From NCBI GenBank assembly GCA_020072845.1, contig JAIQGF010000016.1:62001-126000 (forward strand): 64,000 nucleotides of DNA. The letters are read 5' to 3'. Under the pieces are notes generated by a model. It had not been told where the DNA came from, searched no databases, and was given only the letters and a program-made list of their open reading frames with translations. The stretch comes from Terriglobia bacterium (GTDB lineage Bacteria; Acidobacteriota; Terriglobia; Terriglobales; Acidobacteriaceae). The position numbers and the translations under genes were made by a program. Positions 61,544-64,000 of this stretch are shown here, piece after piece. The stretch's first letter is position 1; every line of letters begins with the position of its first letter.

Positions 61544-63627
61544 CGTCCCGCCTCCGCTTGCGCATGAGGTGCGCCGGCCACTTTCGTTTTCGCCGCCTGC
61601 CCTTTGAGCGACATGAGATAGGCGGTCAGCGCGCGCGCGTCATCGTCGCTCATGTGCTGGTTGGGTTCGATGGCGCCGGGACGCAGCTCCTGCGGATTCT
61701 TCAGCCAGTGGTAGATCCAGGCGGGCGTCAGTCGTGAGCCGACCTGGGTCAATGTCGGTCCGATGTAACCCTTGTCTTTCGCTGGATCCACGATGTGGCA
61801 TGAGGAGCATGCGTACCTGGAGTAGAAAAGCTGGCGCCCCTGGTCCACCGTCGCCGGCGGGTACGTGGCAGGCACGGAGTCGCGCTCGAACGCGGGCGTC
61901 TGATACACCGTCATGATGTAGTCGGTGAGCTCTTTGATTTCCGCCTCCGTGAGGTTGAACTTTGGCATGCGGCGGATCAGCGCCGGACGCAGCGTGTTCG
62001 GGTTCTTCAGGAAATCAGCCAGCCATTTCGCCTGCACCGAGCTGCCCTCCCATGTGAGGTCGGGCGCCATGTCGCCGCCGCGGCCATTGATGGCATGACA
62101 ACTGAAGCAGCGCAGGTCGCCCATGAGCTGACCGGCGTGTCCGGCAGGCTTGTAATGCGATGGCTGACGGGAGGCGATGCGCATTGACGCCGGCTGTGAC
62201 TGCGCGCGGTCGGTGAGCGCCAGCAGCGCGGTGGTCATGGCATCCACCTGCGGCGGCGTGAGAGTGAACTGCGGCATCTTCAGGCTGGGGCCGAAAGCGC
62301 GCGGGTTACGCACCTTGGCGGCGATGTAGTCGGGCAGCGTGTGGGAGACGCCTGGGGCGAACACAAGTTGCGCCAGCGAACGGCTGCCCACGTGGCTGAG
62401 GTCGGGCGCGAAGTTGTCGGGCTTGCGCACGCCGTTGATCTCGTGGCAGGACGCGCAGCCGTATTCATTTACCAGTTGCTTGCCGTGCGCGGTCTGCTGC
62501 GCCGTGGGATCGGGCAGATGCACGTTGGCGAGGAGGTCCGAATCCGTCTTCGCTTCCAGGAATCTGGCGAGCGTCTTGATTTGCTGCTCACCAAAGCGAT
62601 AGTGCGGCATCGCGGTGTCGGGATCGTAGGCGCCGGGATTGCGCAGCCACGCTTCCAGCCACTCCGGCTTCGCCTTGGTGCCGATCCTGGTCAGCTCAGG
62701 GCCGACATCGCCACCCACCATTCTGCCGGCGGCGTTCTGCACCGCGTGGCAGGAGGCGCAGAAAGATTCACCGTAAAGCGAAGCGCCGGCGGTGGGGTCG
62801 GCCGGGGCGCGTGCTGACGCTGCGGATTTTTCGGCGCCGGGCAGTACGATGGGCGTGCTCTGCGCCATCAGGAACGCCGTGACATCGCGCGCGTCATCGT
62901 CGCTCAGGCTGAAGTTCGGCATCGTTGCCGTGGAGGAGTACGCCTGCGGATTCTTGATCCAGGCGTAGACCCACTCGCGCGTGGTCTTCTGGGCGATGTG
63001 CACCAGCGACGGAGGATCGTCCGTCCCCTGCATCAGCACGCCGTCCGGTTGACGAACTGCGTGACAGCGCACGCAACCTTCGCGCGCCAGCAGTTTGCGG
63101 CCGTAGTTGAGTTGCGGCGTTCCGGGCAGGTCTCCGAGATGGCACTGGCCGCAGGAAGACTCGATGTACTTCGCCGGCAGGATCGGCTGTTCCCAGGCCA
63201 GCGTGCTGCGATGCGCTTCTTCCACCGTGGTGGCGGCGCCCTGGCCGCGATGGCACGTGGAACAGCCGAACTCGGTGAGCTTGTGTGGAATCGCCGGATG
63301 CGGGCGGAATGGCTGGGTGCTGACGGTCGAGAGGCTCGTCTCGCGCAACGCGGCATGACAGGTGGTGCAACGGTCCACGACGCCGTATTCGGGAATCCAG
63401 ATCTGCTGAATGCCGGTTTCCAGATGGCGCTGCAGGGTGACGGCGTCGGCGCGCGTGCGGATGAGCTTCACGTACTGCTTCTGATAGTGGCGCCACTCGC
63501 TGAAGTAATTCTTGGCGGGCGCGATGGCGAGCGAGACCAGGAACACCACGCTCATGATGCCGAAGGTGCGGGCGCTGTCGCCGAAGATGCGGCGTCGCAG
63601 CGATGTGAGTATTTCTCGCGCGCTCAT
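61540..63627 (-). CDS. Membrane-anchored octaheme c-type cytochrome
   Basis: A 695-residue protein with an N-terminal membrane segment (TFGIMSVVFLVSLAIAPAKNYF) and eight CXXCH heme sites: CTTCH, CSTCH, CGQCH, CVRCH, CASCH, CASCH, CFSCH and CSSCH. Between the last sites, GP-A-x-G-x-x-L and MPxFxLT-type segments recur, each with a Met that could be a sixth ligand, so the protein looks like tandem mono-heme cytochrome domains. It begins directly after the cytochrome b stop (1-nt gap). In such operons it would carry electrons from the quinol-oxidising core to further periplasmic acceptors. Confidence 0.9.
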   Translation of the reverse strand: MSAREILTSLRRRIFGDSARTFGIMSVVFLVSLAIAPAKNYFSEWRHYQKQYVKLIRTRADAVTLQRHLETGIQQIWIPEYGVVDRCTTCHAALRETSLSTVSTQPFRPHPAIPHKLTEFGCSTCHRGQGAATTVEEAHRSTLAWEQPILPAKYIESSCGQCHLGDLPGTPQLNYGRKLLAREGCVRCHAVRQPDGVLMQGTDDPPSLVHIAQKTTREWVYAWIKNPQAYSSTATMPNFSLSDDDARDVTAFLMAQSTPIVLPGAEKSAASARAPADPTAGASLYGESFCASCHAVQNAAGRMVGGDVGPELTRIGTKAKPEWLEAWLRNPGAYDPDTAMPHYRFGEQQIKTLARFLEAKTDSDLLANVHLPDPTAQQTAHGKQLVNEYGCASCHEINGVRKPDNFAPDLSHVGSRSLAQLVFAPGVSHTLPDYIAAKVRNPRAFGPSLKMPQFTLTPPQVDAMTTALLALTDRAQSQPASMRIASRQPSHYKPAGHAGQLMGDLRCFSCHAINGRGGDMAPDLTWEGSSVQAKWLADFLKNPNTLRPALIRRMPKFNLTEAEIKELTDYIMTVYQTPAFERDSVPATYPPATVDQGRQLFYSRYACSSCHIVDPAKDKGYIGPTLTQVGSRLTPAWIYHWLKNPQELRPGAIEPNQHMSDDDARALTAYLMSLKGQAAKTKVAGAPHAQAEAGR

Positions 63628-63628
63628 C

Positions 63629-64000
63629 TCAGTACCCCTGCCATGGCCAGACCCAGGACCAGCCCGGGCCGCGGAAAAAGGTGCCGACCGCGGTCAGCAC
63701 CACCAGTTCGCACAGGAACCAAGTCATGATCCAGAACGAGATCGGCTTCGCGACCAGCCAACGGCGGAAGCGATCGGGTGGATGGGGCGCAGCCAGCGCA
63801 GCGATCACCATGAAGACCGCCACCACAATCGTCGGCGCCAGCGCGACGAATACGTCGAACACCACCAGAAAAATCGAGAACGCAACCACAACGACGCCGA
63901 CGATCCGGAGCCGGCGCGCTTTATCGTTCAACCACAGCCCTTCCGATTCGATGTTGACGTTGAAGTACGGAATGATGATGAGCGCAATCACCACCAGCGT
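63629..64000 (-). CDS. Cytochrome b-type C-terminal part, truncated at the window end
   Basis: The visible 124 codons run off the window at the right end. They carry PYFNVNIESEGLWLND followed by three hydrophobic helices (IVGVVVVAFSIFLVVFDVFVALAP, VVAVFMVIAALAA and WIMTWFLCELVVLTAVG), resembling the C-terminal membrane domain of cytochrome b/b6-subunit-IV-type proteins. With the octaheme cytochrome gene 1 nt downstream, it likely encodes the quinol-oxidising core of a bc-type complex. The N-terminal heme b part is outside the window. Confidence 0.6.
   Translation of the reverse strand, partial: TLVVIALIIIPYFNVNIESEGLWLNDKARRLRIVGVVVVAFSIFLVVFDVFVALAPTIVVAVFMVIAALAAPHPPDRFRRWLVAKPISFWIMTWFLCELVVLTAVGTFFRGPGWSWVWPWQGY

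Overview
The window looks like a chromosomal contig from an Acidobacteriota genome (Terriglobia/Koribacter-like). This is inferred from the high GC, the VWFA-related domain typical of that phylum, a secreted VPS10/BNR-repeat protein, a TonB receptor with a carboxypeptidase-regulatory N-terminus, and abundant Sec-exported proteins of unknown function. The first and last genes are cut by the window ends.

Layout: 0-2 kb, end of a MacB-like permease, a methyltransferase and a PPOX-type flavin oxidoreductase. 2.2-7.4 kb, a minor-pilin operon (FimT/GspH, PilV, PilW and PilX types) plus a membrane protein. 7.5-12.5 kb, a membrane glycosyltransferase-like protein convergent with a giant secreted BNR/VPS10 protein. 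12.5-14.8 kb, a compositionally distinct cassette bounded by a perfect 17-nt inverted repeat and carrying one gene, a radical SAM/SPASM protein fused to an HD phosphohydrolase. 14.8-47.4 kb, mainly housekeeping genes: FKBP, a tartrate/D-malate-type dehydrogenase, tRNA-Glu, the recO-glyQ-glyS-ppdK run, ferredoxin, a swivel-first aconitase-family enzyme, suhB, an Hfq-like protein, a MoaD-MoaE fusion, lon with a perfect HspR-type (HAIR) operator, metH, nuoI and a TetR/SRPBCC pair. 47.4-59.5 kb, an accessory region: a secreted choice-of-anchor protein, a transglutaminase plus Het-C-like protein, a terminase-small-subunit-like gene, a twice-frameshifted secreted protein, a TonB receptor and an IS110 remnant. 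59.6-64 kb, a respiratory operon with cytochrome b, an octaheme cytochrome c, a lipoprotein cytochrome with an Ig-like domain, and a secreted protein.

The most striking structure is spread over 15-47 kb. About twenty loci carry short degenerate tandem repeats with units of 7 nt (sometimes 9 or 10), often as two reverse-complementary arms. Nearly all abut or contain the stop codon of a gene, and several enclose a GC hairpin plus T-tract, giving a recurring stop-arm-terminator-arm module. The same repeats lie in frame inside the aconitase-family gene, metH and a membrane glycosyltransferase, and at the C-terminus of glyQ, so the repeat DNA appears to spread and to be tolerated as protein. The second candidate system is the IR-bounded radical SAM-HD cassette; the third is the transglutaminase/Het-C protein beside its secreted neighbour. 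No CRISPR array, rRNA or complete prophage is present.
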